A stretch of DNA of 25,403 nucleotides from an uncultured Oribacterium sp. (GTDB lineage: Bacteria > Bacillota > Clostridia > Lachnospirales > Lachnospiraceae), in assembly GCA_900770445.1 (NCBI GenBank), contig CAAGKO010000080.1:1-25403 (forward strand), given 5' to 3'. This document shows positions 6,751-15,377 of the stretch, in pieces. The notes beneath the pieces were generated by a model. It was not told the DNA's origin. It searched no databases and saw only the letters and a program-made list of their open reading frames with translations. Made by a program: the position numbers and the translations under genes. Each line of letters starts with the position of its first letter. Position 1 is the stretch's first letter.

Positions 6751-7398
6751 ATGCCTAATCTGAGGGACGAGACGTATGCGTTTATAAAGGCGAAGATTCT
6801 GGACTGCAGCTACGCTCCGAACTCCTTCATCAACGAAGCCGAGATCATGAAAGAAATCGATGTTTCGAGAACACCGGTTCGTGAGGCATTCAGCAAGCTC
6901 GAGCAGGAGGGCTTCATCGAGGTCATCCCGAAAAAGGGCGTTCTCGTAAAGGCCCTGACGATTTCGATCATCAATCAGACCTTCGAGTCACGCCAGCTCC
7001 TCGAGCCTTTTATCATCGAGAATTATATGAAATACGTCGATCGGAAGGAACTTTGCGCGATTATGGAAGATTCCAGAGCGATGCTTCATGCGCCGGAAAA
7101 TCATGAAGTCTTCTGTGAGATGGATGATCATCTTCATCGCGTGATCACCGATGCCTGCCCGAATGTTTTCTTCATCGATATGCTGAAGCATATCTTCGAT
7201 CAGAATCAGCGGATCCGTAAGCTGAACGGGCCGGATATCTGGGAGCGACATCTGGTCGCGGCGCAGGAGCACATCGATATCATCACGGCGATTCTGGAGG
7301 AGAACTATGCTGTCGCCGCTGATCTCATGCGGAAACACCTCGACTACTCGAAGAGCACCGCGCTGATCAGCCTGAGCAGTAAAGCGATCAGTTTTTAG
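6751..7398 (+). CDS. GntR-family (FCD) transcriptional regulator
   Basis: 215 residues. The N-terminal GntR winged helix (about 4-68) has the typical EAEIMKEIDVSRTPVREAFSKLEQEGFI pattern, seen in parts at 29-56. The C-terminal FCD effector domain shows the metal-binding residues D125 and H129 (MDDHLHR), H174 (QEHIDI) and H196 (RKHLDYS). FCD regulators respond to small organic or sugar acids. It is transcribed away from the mandelate-racemase-type gene and probably controls it and itself through the shared gap, where an ATGTATACAT palindrome lies. The start is preceded by AGTGAGGA about 6-7 bases before ATG. The gene ends at a strong shared terminator at 7486-7523. Confidence 0.85.
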   Translation: MPNLRDETYAFIKAKILDCSYAPNSFINEAEIMKEIDVSRTPVREAFSKLEQEGFIEVIPKKGVLVKALTISIINQTFESRQLLEPFIIENYMKYVDRKELCAIMEDSRAMLHAPENHEVFCEMDDHLHRVITDACPNVFFIDMLKHIFDQNQRIRKLNGPDIWERHLVAAQEHIDIITAILEENYAVAADLMRKHLDYSKSTALISLSSKAISF

Positions 7399-7485
7399 TC
7401 ACTTCGCAGTCCTTTCTGCCTCTAACATAGCGGCAATCACGTGGCGTTTTTCCAGACGAACCAGCGCGGATATCCGTCGTACAGA

Positions 7486-7523
7486 AACATCCCACCGCGC
7501 ACCTCAGTGCGCGGTGGGATGTT
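7486..7523. terminator. Strong hairpin between convergent genes
   Basis: A perfect 17-bp stem (7486-7502 with 7507-7523; arms begin AACATCCCACCGCGCAC) and loop CTCA. It lies between the convergent GntR gene and the last gene of the Tct/oxidoreductase operon, so it can serve both. The plus-strand tail is AATTTAAAACTTTTTAA, with no immediate T run. The remaining part of the 7399-7541 gap shows nothing else. Confidence 0.8.
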
Positions 7524-7541
7524 AATTTAAAACTTTTTAAT

Positions 7542-8621
7542 TCACTCGATTTTTGCAGCCGTTTCCTGCGCTTCGATGGTGACTCTCATGGCTTCGAATG
7601 TGTGCTCCTGAGTGATCGCATTCTCGGTACGATTCAGGCAGTCTTTTATGATTTCTCCGAAAAACTTAAATCCCACCTTTCCTGTCACCTCACTACGATG
7701 TTCACCGCTTTTATCAACCAGCGTGACGATATCTCCCTGCTTAGATACTCCGACATCGATATACTTTCGAATCTCGATACTTCCTTCTGTGCCCATGATA
7801 AAGACTCTTCCATCGCCCCAGGCACCCAGGCCATCCGGAGTGAACCAGTCAACACGGAACCAGCAGGTCGCACCGTTATCTGCGAGCAATGTTCCTTCGC
7901 CGAAGTCATAAAAATGAGGCTTGTCTTTATTGGCATAATTCGCTACAGCACTGTGTAGTACCTTTGCGCTTTTGGCCCCGCAGTAGGTCATGAACTGCTC
8001 GATCTGATGACTCCCCAGATCCGTGATGATACCTCCATTATGTTCTTCTTCGAAAAACCATTCAGGTCTTGTCGATTTATTTAAACGATGAGGTGCAAGG
8101 ATCGTTACTTGCAGCACTCGTCCGACAGCGCCCTCACGAATCAAGTGTTCCGCATAGGCGGCACCTTCCACGTGAATACGCTCACCGAAATATACGATGT
8201 ATTTACGACCGGTCTTTTCACAGACAGTCTTCGCATCTTCGATCTCTCGAAGTGTCAACATACCCGGTTTATCAGCGAAATAATCCTTTCCATGCTCCAT
8301 CGCCCGAATCCCCAGAGCACATCGCTCACATGGTTTTATGGCACTGGCAATCATGTTGAGGTTCTCATCTGCTAAAACCGCTTCTTCCGAATCGGCGATC
8401 ATCACTTCCGGATACCGTTCCTTAAACTCTTTACATTTTTCAGAGTCTGAATCCCATACACTAACCAGTTCTGCACCGGCCTCTTTAAGGCCGTTGCACA
8501 TAGCAAAGATATGGCCATGATCCAGCCCGATTACACCGAAACGAAATTCTCCAGGGCCGCATACCTTTATCGCTATGCCCTGAAATACAGGCGCATAGTT
8601 CATTCCGTCTGCTTTCTGCAT
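7542..8621 (-). CDS. Gfo/Idh/MocA-family oxidoreductase, DKP variant
   Basis: 359 residues. The NAD(P)-binding Rossmann start is FGVIGLDHGH at 28-37, later than usual, because a 27-residue N-terminal extension precedes it. The start is supported by AGGAGGA before ATG and by the gap of only 13 bases to the previous gene. The lysine motif normally EKP reads DKP at 117-119. The substrate-domain segment GGIITDLGSHQIEQF carries the expected histidine. The family oxidises or reduces sugars, polyols and their acids. It is the last gene of the tct operon and is clearly different from the two oxidoreductases upstream of it, so it may catalyse a separate step. Confidence 0.82.
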   Translation of the reverse strand: MQKADGMNYAPVFQGIAIKVCGPGEFRFGVIGLDHGHIFAMCNGLKEAGAELVSVWDSDSEKCKEFKERYPEVMIADSEEAVLADENLNMIASAIKPCERCALGIRAMEHGKDYFADKPGMLTLREIEDAKTVCEKTGRKYIVYFGERIHVEGAAYAEHLIREGAVGRVLQVTILAPHRLNKSTRPEWFFEEEHNGGIITDLGSHQIEQFMTYCGAKSAKVLHSAVANYANKDKPHFYDFGEGTLLADNGATCWFRVDWFTPDGLGAWGDGRVFIMGTEGSIEIRKYIDVGVSKQGDIVTLVDKSGEHRSEVTGKVGFKFFGEIIKDCLNRTENAITQEHTFEAMRVTIEAQETAAKIE

Positions 8622-8634
8622 GGCGTCCTCCTAG

Positions 8635-9786
8635 TTACAGCGTTCCACCGACCTTGATACCGGTATCTGCATAGTTTTCTACGCTCTTGGTTTTCTCATG
8701 GAATCGCGTAGCAAGATTTAAAACTCCATTTCTCGTATAGAATGGATCCTCCGCCGTCATCGGGAACTTAACCTTCTCACCGGTAAAGGCAGACTGATAA
8801 ACTGCTGAAATAAACTCAATGGTCTTTCTTCCGTCTTCGCCTGTAATTAATGGTGATGTTCCGTTCTCGATGGCGCTTACCACATTTTCAATCTGTCCAC
8901 AGTGTTCCTGATAGCTCAGATCACCTTCGGATGCAAACAGTTTTTCCAATGCATCTCTTGCATCCGTATCATCTTCCGGATATCCATTTTCCATCTGACG
9001 GCTTACCGAAATCTTATGTGGGATCTCGATGGAGCCGTTCTGTCCGTCGATCGTGATTCGCTGCTCTTCTCCATGATGAACCAGGGAAGCAGCCATGAGA
9101 CCAACTGCACCATTCTTAAAACGGAGCATGCTTAAGGATACATCTTCTACTTCACTATTGTGATGATTCTCGTTGGTAACCAGAGCTGATACCTCATCCA
9201 CATCCCCCATCAGCCATAAGAAGAGATCGATGTGATGTACTGCATGAATAAATGTACATCCGCCACCTTCCTTAGCCCATGTTCCTCTCCACCAGAGATC
9301 ATAATAATTATCACCTCTCCACCAGAAGGAATTTGCCTGTGCAAAATAGAGCTTTCCAAGTGCTCCGCTTTCCAGAAGTTTCCTGGTTCTCATAATGTCC
9401 GGCTTAAAACGATTCTGTGCAACAATCGATAAAAGTGCCCCTGTCTTTTTAGAAGCAGCAATCATCTTGTCACACTCTTCCAGTGATGGTGCCATCGGCT
9501 TTTCGCAAAGCACATGCTTCTCAGCCTCCAGAAAATCTACGGCTGCCTGGCAGTGCATCGATGGCGGCAGACAAATAGAAACGAGATTTATGTCATCCCT
9601 GTCTAAAAGCTCTTTATAATCGCCTACTACATCGCAATCGAGGCCATATTTCTCTTTCTTTTCCTGTGCCTTATCCTGAAACAGATCCGCGATGGCGACC
9701 ACTTTACATCTACCTTCTAACTGTTTATACGCTTCGATATGGACATTCGCAATATCGCCGGCGCCGAGAATAGCTACGCCTATCAT
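8635..9786 (-). CDS. Gfo/Idh/MocA-family oxidoreductase
   Basis: 383 residues from ATG at 9786, which has GTAGGTGG about 5 bases upstream. A GTG nine bases further out overlaps that site and is less likely. The Rossmann motif GAGDIANVH is at 8-16, and the catalytic-lysine motif CEKPM is at 94-98. The C-terminal domain has GGGCTFIHAVHHIDLFLWL, typical of sugar dehydrogenases of this family. An unusual tryptophan-rich segment, WWRGDNYYDLWWRGTW, precedes it and may shape the substrate pocket. It lies in the operon between two other members of the family with 13- and 31-base gaps. The substrate is unknown. Confidence 0.85.
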   Translation of the reverse strand: MIGVAILGAGDIANVHIEAYKQLEGRCKVVAIADLFQDKAQEKKEKYGLDCDVVGDYKELLDRDDINLVSICLPPSMHCQAAVDFLEAEKHVLCEKPMAPSLEECDKMIAASKKTGALLSIVAQNRFKPDIMRTRKLLESGALGKLYFAQANSFWWRGDNYYDLWWRGTWAKEGGGCTFIHAVHHIDLFLWLMGDVDEVSALVTNENHHNSEVEDVSLSMLRFKNGAVGLMAASLVHHGEEQRITIDGQNGSIEIPHKISVSRQMENGYPEDDTDARDALEKLFASEGDLSYQEHCGQIENVVSAIENGTSPLITGEDGRKTIEFISAVYQSAFTGEKVKFPMTAEDPFYTRNGVLNLATRFHEKTKSVENYADTGIKVGGTL

Positions 9787-9817
9787 ATAATCCACCTACT
9801 TTCAAATCATCAAACTT

Positions 9818-10951
9818 CTACATCTTTACTTTTCGCTCTTCACGAGCCGATTTATATGCTCCATAAATGATACGAGTTGTTTCCTTCGCAAGTTCAAACC
9901 CTGACTCCGGTTCTTCTTTTTCTCCGCAGCTGCAAAGCAGAAAATCTCTTAATTCGCCGACATAACCTCTTGCGATGTCCTCATCCAGAAAGATGCTTTG
10001 CCAGCCTTTTTTCGTCTCCACTTTTTCTGTAAAGTAGACATCATCCAGCTGTGAATCATCGATATGATACACCTGCATCTGGTCATTCGGTGCGATGCGG
10101 CACTGATATACTCCGCTGGTGGTATAAACCTGCACTTCATTCCTCACACCACCTAAAATCATATCGCCGGATGTGATCATGGCCTTCGTGCCATCTTCAA
10201 AAGTGAATATTACATTCGCCATATCCTCTACATCCACTGGTCGTGCATTTATATTTTTCGCTTCGCTTGCCGTGAGTGTAGGAACGATATGCCCCATGTC
10301 AGCTATAACTGCCGTGACTTTTCCAGCCCTTTTCCGCTCTTTATTTTTTAAGTAAAGGACCGCAGATAGCGGATGACATCCCTGCCGAATCAGTGAGCCA
10401 CCTCCGTTTTTGCTCCAGAGAGCTGCATGAGGTGCATGTGATCCACTATGCGATTCTTCACCTTTCATATATAGAACTTTAGCACCGGTAGCTTCGATTA
10501 ATTCCGCACTTTTCTGAACAGCCGGAGCATAGACGAAGTTTTCTGCATAGAAGAACTTTTTACCAGAAGCTCTGATCACCCTCTCCAGCTCTTCCAGCTG
10601 CTTTTCAACGTATTTCAGCATATTGGGTTCATTATGATCTCCAAACCATCCTGTCAATGGTTTTTCGCAGATCACATGACACCCGTTCATCATTACCTTT
10701 TCGATCTGAGCTGCATGTGCGCTTGGCGGTGTACAGATATCAACTACATCCAGCTTCTCCTTCTGAAGCATTTCGTCCAAGCTGGTATACACCGTTTGGA
10801 TTCCGTATTTATCCGCAAAACCCTTCGCTTTTTCAGAAGTGGAGGCCAGTGCACATATGACCGGCTCCACTCCATATACCATCTTGTACGCTTCCATATG
10901 AAGCGAAGCAGCAAATCCACTTCCGACAAGACCGATTTTGACTTTATGCAT
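9818..10951 (-). CDS. Gfo/Idh/MocA-family oxidoreductase
   Basis: 377 residues from ATG at 10951. Its Rossmann motif is GLVGSGFAASLH at 7-18, EKP is at 96-98, and GGGSLIRQGCHPLSAVLYL carries the likely catalytic histidine. The start overlaps the end of tctA by 8 bases, and AGAGGAAA upstream of ATG lies inside tctA, which points to translational coupling. The longer frame starting at 10978 would overlap tctA further and has no better ribosome binding site. The tight coupling to tctA suggests that the imported compound is the substrate of this enzyme (inference). Confidence 0.85.
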   Translation of the reverse strand: MHKVKIGLVGSGFAASLHMEAYKMVYGVEPVICALASTSEKAKGFADKYGIQTVYTSLDEMLQKEKLDVVDICTPPSAHAAQIEKVMMNGCHVICEKPLTGWFGDHNEPNMLKYVEKQLEELERVIRASGKKFFYAENFVYAPAVQKSAELIEATGAKVLYMKGEESHSGSHAPHAALWSKNGGGSLIRQGCHPLSAVLYLKNKERKRAGKVTAVIADMGHIVPTLTASEAKNINARPVDVEDMANVIFTFEDGTKAMITSGDMILGGVRNEVQVYTTSGVYQCRIAPNDQMQVYHIDDSQLDDVYFTEKVETKKGWQSIFLDEDIARGYVGELRDFLLCSCGEKEEPESGFELAKETTRIIYGAYKSAREERKVKM

Positions 10952-12437
10952 TTGCTTTCCTCTTTTTGAATCTGTCAAATAAATGAAACTGAGACAGAAT
11001 CAATAGCAGAATCACAACCAGGAATACTACGCTGATCGGTCTCTGGAACATCGGCATGAAGCTGCCTTCACTGATGGTCAGTGCTCTTCTTAAGTTCGAA
11101 TCCGTCATGTTTCCTAAGATAACACCAAGAAGCAGTGGTGCTGCCGGAAATTCTCCCCAGGTGATGAGGAATCCGATCAGTCCAAAGAAGAACATCACCT
11201 TGACGTCGAACATATTATGATTAATGACGAAAGATCCCACAACACAGAGCACATAGATGACCGGCATCAGGACTTCCTTCTTAACACCGAGAATCTTTAC
11301 TGAGAACTTGGACACTACCTGCGCCAGAAGCCACATGGCAACCGCTGCCAGGAAAAGATCTACGCAAACCTGATAAAGGAACTCCGGGCTTTCATTCATA
11401 AGTAATGGACCAGGACGGTAACCATGCATCATAAATGCTGCCAAAAGAACAGCTGCAGGTGCACTTCCCGGAACTGCGAGTGAAAGAATCGGAATGATTG
11501 CACCGCCGATACAAGCATTATTACCAGCTTCCGCGGATACAACACCTGCGGTTTCTCCATCGCCAAAGGTTTCCGGATGCTTACTACTTGACTTCGTCGC
11601 CCAGTAGCTGAGCCATCCACCTACATCCTCACCTACACCGGGGATGATACCTACGCCAACACCGATCAAGGATGAACGAATAAGCTCAACGATGTGATTC
11701 TTCAGCTCGCTGAATCCTTCCTTCAAGCTGAATGGTGAAAACTCCAGAACGTGCGTCTCCGTCTTTCGGAACGCCTTAATGATCTCAGGGAAACCGAACA
11801 GACCGATCATAATCGGGATGAGCGCAAGTCCCGCCATGATATTAACATTACCATAAGAGAATCTCGCAAACGAATCCAGCTGATCGAGGCCAACCTGCGC
11901 GATCAGAAGACCAAAGATACCTGAAATCCATCCCTTTACTGCATTGCCACCGGAGGTTAAATTTCCACAGATGATAACGCCGAATAAACTCAAGAGGAAA
12001 AACTCCCAGCTTCCAAACTGCAGCGAAACCTTCGTAAGAAGCGGTGTAAGTGTCAGTACGCAAATCACACTGATCAGTGTACCGATACATGAAGCAGATG
12101 TTGCAAGGAAAATTGCAAGACCGCCCTTGCCACGATTGGCCAGCGGGAATCCATCCAGAGCAGTTGCTGCACTCGCCGGCGTACCCGGTATATTAAGCAG
12201 TACTGCCGACTGACATCCACCGGAAATCGCACCTACATATACGCCGATCAGTGAAATGATTGCACTCGTCGACGACAGGCTATACGTCAATCCTGTCAGC
12301 AGTGCGACTGCCATCGTCGCACTCAGGCCCGGAAGCATACCCATAATCAGGCCTGCAAATGTCGAAACGAACAGAATGCCTAAATTCATCGGAGTCATTA
12401 CGGCTCCAAAAGCTTGTGCTAAATATTGAATGGCCAT
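10944..12437 (-). CDS. tctA: Tripartite tricarboxylate transporter large permease, TctA
   Basis: 497 residues, the normal length for TctA, the large membrane subunit of tripartite tricarboxylate transporters. It is strongly hydrophobic with roughly a dozen membrane segments. Family motifs visible are the early GMLPGLSATMAVALLTGLTY and NIPGTPASAATALDG with its PGTP turn; a second glycine/proline-rich repeat follows in the C-terminal half (PGVGEDVGGW, SLAVPGSAPAAVLLAAF). These transporters use an ion gradient and an extracellular binding protein (TctC). It lies 15 bases after tctB and overlaps the next oxidoreductase gene by 8 bases. The substrate is not predictable; many members take carboxylates. 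Confidence 0.93.
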   Translation of the reverse strand: MAIQYLAQAFGAVMTPMNLGILFVSTFAGLIMGMLPGLSATMAVALLTGLTYSLSSTSAIISLIGVYVGAISGGCQSAVLLNIPGTPASAATALDGFPLANRGKGGLAIFLATSASCIGTLISVICVLTLTPLLTKVSLQFGSWEFFLLSLFGVIICGNLTSGGNAVKGWISGIFGLLIAQVGLDQLDSFARFSYGNVNIMAGLALIPIMIGLFGFPEIIKAFRKTETHVLEFSPFSLKEGFSELKNHIVELIRSSLIGVGVGIIPGVGEDVGGWLSYWATKSSSKHPETFGDGETAGVVSAEAGNNACIGGAIIPILSLAVPGSAPAAVLLAAFMMHGYRPGPLLMNESPEFLYQVCVDLFLAAVAMWLLAQVVSKFSVKILGVKKEVLMPVIYVLCVVGSFVINHNMFDVKVMFFFGLIGFLITWGEFPAAPLLLGVILGNMTDSNLRRALTISEGSFMPMFQRPISVVFLVVILLLILSQFHLFDRFKKRKANA

Positions 12438-12452
12438 AACTTGTCTTCTCCT

Positions 12453-12944
12453 TTACGGTAACGGAACACGGAAGCATACCTGAAATAAGAATACAACGAG
12501 CGCTGTAATCACTGCTGAGATAATAACGATATGAATGATATCTCCAGCTTCCAGGAAAAACATGAGTAAAAACATAAATAAGAAGGTCGCCAGCCAGAAC
12601 GGGAACAGGCCTAAAAGCACAAAGGTATAGATACACATGAATGCAAGACCGATCAGCATACGTAAAGAGTTTGGATCTGCTTTTACATCCTTCATATAGG
12701 CGGAAAACTCACCTACTCTCGCGCCCGGACCCCCATCCTTAATGCTCGAAACAAACAACAGAATGGACAGAACTAACATCATTGCTCCAAGCATGGTAGG
12801 AATCAAGGCAGGCGAAAGGTACATAACCTTCCCAGCTTTGATGTAAATATTTCGGGATTCAAACAAAACGTATATCGACAATAAAAATGTCACGATAGAG
12901 GAAAGAAAATCCCTCATATTCTTTTTGTTTTCCAATGTATTCAC
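12453..12944 (-). CDS. tctB: Tripartite tricarboxylate transporter small permease, TctB
   Basis: 163 residues with four predicted membrane helices (about 13-30, 45-65, 95-115, 118-160 as a pair), matching the small TctB subunit in size and position between tctC and tctA. TctB sequences are poorly conserved, so the call rests mostly on topology and gene order. AGGTG precedes the ATG. A hairpin in the gap between tctC and tctB may reduce expression of tctBA relative to tctC. Confidence 0.88.
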   Translation of the reverse strand: MNTLENKKNMRDFLSSIVTFLLSIYVLFESRNIYIKAGKVMYLSPALIPTMLGAMMLVLSILLFVSSIKDGGPGARVGEFSAYMKDVKADPNSLRMLIGLAFMCIYTFVLLGLFPFWLATFLFMFLLMFFLEAGDIIHIVIISAVITALVVFLFQVCFRVPLP

Positions 12945-12967
12945 CTCATTATTTGCACTTTAAGAAG

Positions 12968-13013
12968 AAATCGGAAGGCAGCGGTTTCACAACCGCGCCT
13001 TCCGCTCCGATTT
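12968..13013 (-). terminator. Read-through hairpin between tctC and tctB
   Basis: A stem with arms AAATCGGA / TCCGATTT outside and GCGGTT / AACCGC inside, plus a bulge. Only a weak T run follows (CCGATTTCTTCTT on the minus strand). It lies just past the tctC stop. In binding-protein transport operons such hairpins often stabilise or partly terminate the message so that the binding protein is made in excess. That role is an inference here. Confidence 0.55.
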
Positions 13014-13030
13014 GTAACTCATGTTACGGA

Positions 13031-14059
13031 TTAACGGCTGATGTCAAACTTCTCAGGAGAAATCGTTGCAACGCCACAGTCATACAGAGTCCATGTAACA
13101 GTAGATGCAAGATCCGCAACATATGTTGCAGCAGCCTCTCTGCCCATAGGATTCAGAATGAATCCCTTTGTCTTACAGAATGACAGGAAATCCTCATTCT
13201 TCATTGCCGCATCAAACGCGGTATCAAGTGCAGTCAGAACTTCCTCAGGCTCACCCTTCGGGATTGCAAGACCGGTGGTCTCGCCCATCGGAAGCTTCGC
13301 CTCCATCTCCGGAACAAAGTTCAGAATGGAAGGGATCACTGTACCGTTCTCGAGAACGATATCCTCAGCAGTGAAATTCGCAAGAGCTCTCATATCGCCG
13401 GAAATGAACATATCCTGCATCTCAACTAAAAGCTGTGATGTGAAGTCAACCTCACCTGCGAGTGCAGCTGTGATAGCCTTGCTTCCGCCCTCATAAGGAA
13501 CATGCTTATATGTTAAGCCGGACTGTGCACAAAGAACCTCAATGCCGAGATGTCCGCCGGAACCCATTCCGCCTGTTCCATCCGTGATAGTACCAGGATG
13601 CGCCTTCATGTCATCTAACAGATCCTGCGCTGTCTGATATGGAGAATCCTTACGAACAGCTAATACGTTAGGTGTGAATGTTGCAAGATAGAAATCCCAA
13701 TCTCTATACGTTGTCTCGGTGTATCCAAGAACCGGCATCGCCGTCATCGCCAGCATACCATTTGCAAGGATGTTGTAACCATCCTTCTCAGCCTTTTCTA
13801 CGGTCAGGCATCCTACGGATCCGCCGGATCCCGGGGTGTTGGTAACCACGATATTTGTTCCCAGGCTCTTACCCATAGCATCGCCCAGTGCTCGACCGGT
13901 TAAGTCTGTCGATCCACCCGGATTCCATGGTACTACCATGTTAATGTCTCTTGACGGATACTTTGCGGCCTTACCTCCGAACTGCTGGTAAGCTAATCCT
14001 GCCACCAGTGCTACAACTACGACTGCAGCCACGGCCACCATAGATTTCTTGTTTTTCAT
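13031..14059 (-). CDS. tctC: Tripartite tricarboxylate transporter binding protein, TctC
   Basis: 342 residues of the Bug/TctC family, the extracellular solute receptor. A hydrophobic N-terminal segment (about 7-24) follows KNKK. The mature part starts near YPSRDINMVVPWNPGGSTD, where the PWNPGGSTD loop is the family hallmark for carboxylate binding by main-chain and water contacts. The segments NTPGSGG and YEGG are also typical. The signal segment has no cysteine, so there is no lipobox; the protein may stay attached by an uncleaved helix or be released. AGGAGG is present about 8 bases before ATG. It is the first gene of the tct operon, behind two LacI-type operators and an attenuator-like hairpin. 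Confidence 0.92.
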   Translation of the reverse strand: MKNKKSMVAVAAVVVVALVAGLAYQQFGGKAAKYPSRDINMVVPWNPGGSTDLTGRALGDAMGKSLGTNIVVTNTPGSGGSVGCLTVEKAEKDGYNILANGMLAMTAMPVLGYTETTYRDWDFYLATFTPNVLAVRKDSPYQTAQDLLDDMKAHPGTITDGTGGMGSGGHLGIEVLCAQSGLTYKHVPYEGGSKAITAALAGEVDFTSQLLVEMQDMFISGDMRALANFTAEDIVLENGTVIPSILNFVPEMEAKLPMGETTGLAIPKGEPEEVLTALDTAFDAAMKNEDFLSFCKTKGFILNPMGREAAATYVADLASTVTWTLYDCGVATISPEKFDISR

Positions 14060-14090
14060 TTACGTTCCTCCTTGTAAAAAAAATATATAC

Positions 14091-14112
14091 AAACCACTCA
14101 CATCTGTGGTTT
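14091..14112 (-). terminator. Attenuator-like hairpin ahead of tctC
   Basis: AAACCAC (14106-14112 on the minus strand) pairs with GTGGTTT (14091-14097). On the minus strand it is followed by GTATATATTTTTTTT and then, after a few bases, by the AGGAGG site of tctC. It has the form of a weak intrinsic terminator inside the leader. Whether it attenuates is unknown. Confidence 0.5.
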
Positions 14113-14186
14113 TGCAATCAATCGCATCGCCTTATTACCTAACATTTTTTGAGTGTATATCCCTTAGAAATTCGAAATAGCTTTAA

Positions 14187-14202
14187 GCAATCGTTTACTT
14201 GC
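14187..14202. promoter_or_regulatory. LacI-type operator 2 (tctC side)
   Basis: On the minus strand GCAAGTAAACGATTGC. It matches the operator at the lacI promoter (GCAAGTAAACGTTTGC) at 15 of 16 positions. It lies in the gap between lacI and tctC, with a second variant site 52 bases further upstream of tctC. It also fits the CcpA cre consensus partly, so catabolite control is an alternative. Confidence 0.7.
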
Positions 14203-14253
14203 TGCTGAAAAAAATATCGTTTTAAAGGTCCGTGATAAAAGAAATATATACAG

Positions 14254-14269
14254 GTAATCGTTTGCTTAC
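14254..14269. promoter_or_regulatory. LacI-type operator 3 (tctC side)
   Basis: On the minus strand GTAAGCAAACGATTAC. It shares the AAACGATT centre and outer AA spacing with sites 1 and 2. The centre-to-centre distance to site 2 is 67 bases, so the two could be bridged by one tetramer or act separately. A TATATATT stretch next to it may hold the tctC promoter, but I cannot fix the -35 box. Confidence 0.6.
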
Positions 14270-14317
14270 TGGTGAAAAAGAAAATGTCTTCGCTTAGTCG
14301 AAGCTCAGACAATTTCT

Positions 14318-15349
14318 TTATTCTAAAGAGCAAACAGAATTTCCTTCTTTCAGGATAACATTTACACTCTGGTGATATGGCTTTATCGGATCTTCATCTT
14401 CATGCTTAATGATATCGAATAGCATCTCTGCTGCCTTTAAGCCGAGTTCGGTACCATTGATATCAACACATGTAAAATTATTATTCCCAGTATGCGCCCA
14501 ATCCGGTGCACCAAGGATAATAACGGAAATATCCTTTCCGATTTGTATGCCATGCTCCGAAAGATAATCAACACCACCCTTCGCTTGTACATTATATGCA
14601 TAAAAGATGGCTGTCACTTCCGGATGTTCTGTTAAAACTCGCCTCGTTAATTCATAACCAGCTTGAGCGGTAAATTCTCCATCCATCATAACGTGTCGAT
14701 CTGCCGATACACCATAACGGATAAGAGTATCCTGATAAGCTTTTTTACGAAGCTCCAGGCCACCGAAATCCGCAGTCCACCCAACATACGCAATGTTGCG
14801 GTGACCATGATTCAGTAGATACTCTACTGTCATACAGGTACTTTCATAGTTACGTACAGATACCAGAAAATAATCTTCTTTCACGTTGATAGTTCGATCA
14901 ACTACAACCATTGGGATACCTGTTTTACGTATCGTTCTCGTATTTTTATGTCCCTGTGCCGATGGTGTTATGATAAAGCCATCTACTCTCTGCGCTTGCA
15001 TACGTCGGATAACCTCAAGCTCATGCTGTGGATCATCGAATGTATTACAAATGGAGAGTATATAACCATGCTGATCTGCCACTCGTTCAATTGCCAGAAC
15101 AACTTCCGTAAAAAACTGGTTTGCAAACTGCGGTACCAGCACAGCTATAATTTTTCTTTGCTTGCCTTTCAAACTGCTGGCCGCGGAACTTTTTACATAA
15201 TTCAGTTCCTTTGCAGCTTCTTCTACACGACGCCGCATGTCCTCACTGACATAACGGTTTTTAGATCCATTTAGAACATATGAAACGGTAGCCGCTGTTG
15301 TATTTGCACGTTCTGCTACATCTTTTAAAGTAGCATATTGTCCTCTCAT
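14318..15349 (-). CDS. LacI-family transcriptional regulator
   Basis: 343 residues from ATG at 15349; a GTG at 15364 in the same frame is possible but would sit directly on the purine-rich site. The HTH begins ATLKDVAERANTTAATVSYVLNG (from about residue 6 on), with the hinge helix near SSAASSLKG. The rest is a ribose-binding-protein-like effector domain (IAVLVPQFANQFFTEVV..., SPDW-like ILGAPDWAHTG). It probably represses the tct operon and itself: a 16-bp operator overlaps its own promoter, and two more lie between its stop and tctC. The likely inducer is the transported compound or a product of the oxidoreductases. A short hairpin with a T-rich tail follows the stop. Confidence 0.9.
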   Translation of the reverse strand: MRGQYATLKDVAERANTTAATVSYVLNGSKNRYVSEDMRRRVEEAAKELNYVKSSAASSLKGKQRKIIAVLVPQFANQFFTEVVLAIERVADQHGYILSICNTFDDPQHELEVIRRMQAQRVDGFIITPSAQGHKNTRTIRKTGIPMVVVDRTINVKEDYFLVSVRNYESTCMTVEYLLNHGHRNIAYVGWTADFGGLELRKKAYQDTLIRYGVSADRHVMMDGEFTAQAGYELTRRVLTEHPEVTAIFYAYNVQAKGGVDYLSEHGIQIGKDISVIILGAPDWAHTGNNNFTCVDINGTELGLKAAEMLFDIIKHEDEDPIKPYHQSVNVILKEGNSVCSLE

Positions 15350-15377
15350 ATATAGCCGACTCACCCTTTCTTGTTAG

